Notes under the pieces: model-generated
The model's database searches: none
Seen by the model: the letters and a program-made list of their open reading frames with translations, nothing else
What the model was told of the DNA's origin: nothing
Position numbers and translations under genes: made by a program
Origin: Candidatus Bipolaricaulota bacterium
GTDB lineage: Bacteria; Bipolaricaulota; Bipolaricaulia; Bipolaricaulales; Bipolaricaulaceae
Direction: 5' to 3'
Assembly (NCBI GenBank): GCA_021159405.1
Contig: JAGGRX010000029.1
Span: 1 to 5,702 of the forward strand
Length of the DNA stretch: 5,702 bases
Shown here: positions 3,490 to 5,702 of the stretch, piece by piece
Numbering within the stretch: the first letter of the stretch is position 1
Layout of the letters: each line of letters begins with the position of its first letter

Positions 3490-5702
3490 GTGGAAGGGTG
3501 CAGGCGCCTTTACATCCGCGTAAACGGGATCGTCCAAGGGGTGGGCTTCCGCCCCTTCGTGTACCGCATCGCCGTGCGAACTGGCCTTGCCGGGTTCGTC
3601 CGCAACCTGGGGGACGCCGGGGTGGAGATCGAGGTGGAGGGCCCGGCCGGAAACGTGAAGTCCTTCCTCTCCGCCCTGCGGGACGAAGCGCCGCCCCTTG
3701 CAGAGATCGCCGAGCTCCGGGTGGAGGAGCGCCCCCCCACTGGAGAGAAAGGGTTTCGCATCCTCGCCTCCCGGGACGGGGGAGAGGGAGGCGGCACCAT
3801 TCCCCCGGACATCGCTACCTGCGATCGGTGCCTCGCTGACATCGACGACCCGAAAAGCCGCTACCACGGCTACTGGGCCACAAGCTGCACCGACTGCGGA
3901 CCGCGGTTCACGGTGATCGAGGCCCTCCCTTATGACCGCCCCCGCACCTCAATGCGCGACTTCCCCATGTGTGAGGAGTGCCGCCGGGAGTACACCGACC
4001 CCCTGGACCGCCGTTACCACGCCCAGACCATCGCCTGTCCTAAATGCGGCCCCAGGCTCACCTATATTGAAGGCGGCCGCGAGATCGAAGGGGAACCGAT
4101 AGGGCTTGCGGCGGCGGCCCTCCGGGAAGGGAAGATCGTGGCCATCAAGGGAATCGGGGGGACCCACCTCGCCTGCGATGCCACCCGGGAAGAAGTTGTA
4201 GCCGAACTACGCCGGCGCCTCTCTCGGCCGGGCCAGCCCTTCGCCCTCATGGCGCCGCTTCCGCTGGTGCGGGAGTTCGCCGAAGTTTCCCCGGAAGCCG
4301 AAAAACTCCTGCGCTCTCCCCGGCGGCCCATCGTGGTCCTTGAGGAAAAGCCCGGGTACCTCGCCCCCGCCGTCGCTCCGGGGCTCCACACCGTGGGGGT
4401 CATGCTCCCCTATTCGGGGCTCCATCACCTGCTCTTTAAGCAGCTTCACTTTCCCCTGGTGATGACGAGCGCCAACTTCCCGGGGCGGCCGATGCTCATC
4501 GAGAACGAGAGGGTCGTCTCCGAGCTTTCCGGGATCGCCGATGCTTTCCTCGTGCATAACCGCCGGATCGTGGCCCGCTGCGATGACTCTGTGGTACGGT
4601 TCGCTGCAGGGGCCCCGGTGTTCCTCCGCCGCTCCCGGGGCTGGGTGCCGGAGCCGATCTCCTTGGACCTAGGGGAGGAGCCGCTTCTTGCTCTGGGGGC
4701 GGAGCTGAACGTGGCGTTCGCCCTCTACCATCGGGGGAAGGTGTACCTCTCCCAGCACATCGGGAACGTCGCGCACCTCGAGACCCTGGAGTTCCTGCGG
4801 GAGGCGATCGAGCACCTGCTTGCGATCACGGGCGCTCCCAGGCCGCGGCGGATCGCCTGCGACCTCCACCCAACCTTCGCCACCACCAAGCTCGCCCGTG
4901 AGCTCGGGGAGCCGGTTCCGGTGCAACACCACGTGGCCCACGTGGCCGGCCTCGCCGCCGAATGGGACGTAGACGAAATCGTTGGCATTGCCGCCGACGG
5001 CTACGGCTATGGGGAAGACGGAACGGCCTGGGGCGGCGAAGTCATCGTCTGGCGAAAGGGGCATGCCGAGCGCGCGGGCTCCTTGGTGGAAGTCCCCATG
5101 CCGGGCGGGGACCTGGCCACCCTGCGGCCGGGCCGCATGGCAGCAAGTTATCTCATTGCGGCCGGGCTTGATCCCCAAGACTCCGGGCTCTCCCCCAGGG
5201 AGCTTGCGGCGGTGCGGTTTCAGATCGAGCGGGGCCTGAACTGTCCCCACACGACGAGCGCCGGGCGGTTCCTCGACGCCGTCTCCGCCTGGCTTGGGAT
5301 ATGCAAGGAGCGCACTTACGAGGGGGAACCGGCGATGCGGCTTGAGGCCGCGGCCGCCGCGGGGCACCCCTTTAAGATCGAACCCCCGATCCGGGAGGGC
5401 AAGGGGAGGCTCCTCCTCGACACGGTGGAGATCTTCCGATCCCTGGTTGAGCTACGGGAGGGAGGGGCCTCCGTAGCGGACCTTGCGGCCACGGCCCAGG
5501 CCGCCCTGGCCCGGGGCCTGGCGCGGATCGCGATCCGGGTCGCACGAAGGCACGGGATTCGGGCGGTAGGCCTCACCGGCGGCGTCGCCGTAAACGATCG
5601 GATCGCCTCTGCGGTGCGGGAAGAGGTGGAGAAGGCCGGCCTCAAGTACCTTCAGCACCGGAAGGTCCCCCCGGGGGACGGCGGGATCGCCTTCGGCCAA
5701 CT
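3490..5702 (+). CDS. hypF: Carbamoyltransferase HypF, hydrogenase maturation (3' end outside window)
   Basis: HypF converts carbamoyl phosphate and ATP to carbamoyl-adenylate and transfers the carbamoyl group to the C-terminal Cys of HypE, the source of the CN ligands of the NiFe site. 737 codons are present without a stop; with GDGGIAFGQ at the end, probably only some 10-30 residues are missing. Domains: acylphosphatase (about 7-92; GVGFRPF with catalytic R21, and N39); zinc fingers with C111/C114, C133/C136, C161/C164, C183/C186; YrdC-like (about 205-385; KGIGGTHLACDA 220-231, TSANFPGRP 326-334, DDSVV); Kae1-like (about 398 on; HxxxH H480/H484, DGYGYGEDG 503-511, D730). L244 and Q249 replace lysines usual in RKxRxxKP. 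N407 and N426 (GAELN, QHIGN) look archaeal-type. GTG 3490 is the only reasonable start: no ATG, GTG or TTG lies in frame just upstream and the acylphosphatase fold begins within about 10 residues. It has no Shine-Dalgarno site. Confidence 0.95.
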   Translation, partial: MEGCRRLYIRVNGIVQGVGFRPFVYRIAVRTGLAGFVRNLGDAGVEIEVEGPAGNVKSFLSALRDEAPPLAEIAELRVEERPPTGEKGFRILASRDGGEGGGTIPPDIATCDRCLADIDDPKSRYHGYWATSCTDCGPRFTVIEALPYDRPRTSMRDFPMCEECRREYTDPLDRRYHAQTIACPKCGPRLTYIEGGREIEGEPIGLAAAALREGKIVAIKGIGGTHLACDATREEVVAELRRRLSRPGQPFALMAPLPLVREFAEVSPEAEKLLRSPRRPIVVLEEKPGYLAPAVAPGLHTVGVMLPYSGLHHLLFKQLHFPLVMTSANFPGRPMLIENERVVSELSGIADAFLVHNRRIVARCDDSVVRFAAGAPVFLRRSRGWVPEPISLDLGEEPLLALGAELNVAFALYHRGKVYLSQHIGNVAHLETLEFLREAIEHLLAITGAPRPRRIACDLHPTFATTKLARELGEPVPVQHHVAHVAGLAAEWDVDEIVGIAADGYGYGEDGTAWGGEVIVWRKGHAERAGSLVEVPMPGGDLATLRPGRMAASYLIAAGLDPQDSGLSPRELAAVRFQIERGLNCPHTTSAGRFLDAVSAWLGICKERTYEGEPAMRLEAAAAAGHPFKIEPPIREGKGRLLLDTVEIFRSLVELREGGASVADLAATAQAALARGLARIAIRVARRHGIRAVGLTGGVAVNDRIASAVREEVEKAGLKYLQHRKVPPGDGGIAFGQ

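Noticed and set aside
4669..5367. - strand open frame of about 232 codons opposite hypF
   Set aside because: Antisense to the conserved Kae1-like domain of HypF; Gly/Pro/Arg-rich with no motif.
1..5702. CRISPR array, tRNA/rRNA gene, insertion sequence, toxin-antitoxin pair or phage genes
   Set aside because: No regularly spaced repeats, no RNA-gene signatures and no transposase or phage motifs in any frame; nearly all the DNA is accounted for by the five genes.

Overview
The window is GC-rich and almost entirely coding, with five genes. Three belong to [NiFe]-hydrogenase maturation: hypB and hypA on the + strand at the left, and hypF on the + strand at the right, running off the window only a few codons before its expected end. 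Between them, on the - strand, lies a two-gene unit of an L-Ala-D/L-Glu epimerase-type dipeptide epimerase followed by alanine racemase. The order is hypB> hypA> <alr <aee hypF>.

Organism: the alanine racemase, the dipeptide epimerase (peptidoglycan-type chemistry) and a perfect TATAAT hexamer before hypF point to a bacterium. In contrast, HypB, HypA and HypF carry sequence signatures I associate with the archaeal (methanogen/Thermococcales-like) branch of these families: the MGAIGSGKT P-loop context in HypB, a long spacer between the two CxxC pairs of HypA, and the GAELN, QHIGN and DGYGYG forms of usually conserved HypF motifs. The simplest reading is a high-GC, probably anaerobic and possibly deep-branching bacterium with an archaeal-like Hyp set. 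The phylum cannot be fixed from this window.

Layout: positions 1-45 hold a plausible hypB promoter. HypB (nickel-delivery GTPase) and HypA (nickel/zinc chaperone) are separated by one base and probably translationally coupled. HypA and Alr converge with stop codons overlapping in a shared CTAA, leaving no room for a terminator. The aee-alr unit is transcribed leftward from a 71-bp divergent region (3419-3489) shared with hypF. HypF makes the thiocarbamate precursor of the cyanide ligands of the NiFe site. HypC, HypD and HypE, which complete the pathway, are not in the window and would be expected nearby.

Points of interest: hypB and hypF both have a -10-like hexamer 7-8 bases before the start codon and no good ribosome-binding site, suggesting leaderless mRNAs. 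The epimerase has glycine where the Bacillus enzyme has a substrate-binding arginine. HypF has Leu and Gln at two normally basic positions of its YrdC-like domain. The racemase has an unusual C-terminal end. I found no mobile element, CRISPR array, tRNA or rRNA, and no clearly new multi-gene system; the unusual feature is the pairing of D-amino-acid/dipeptide enzymes with hydrogenase maturation.
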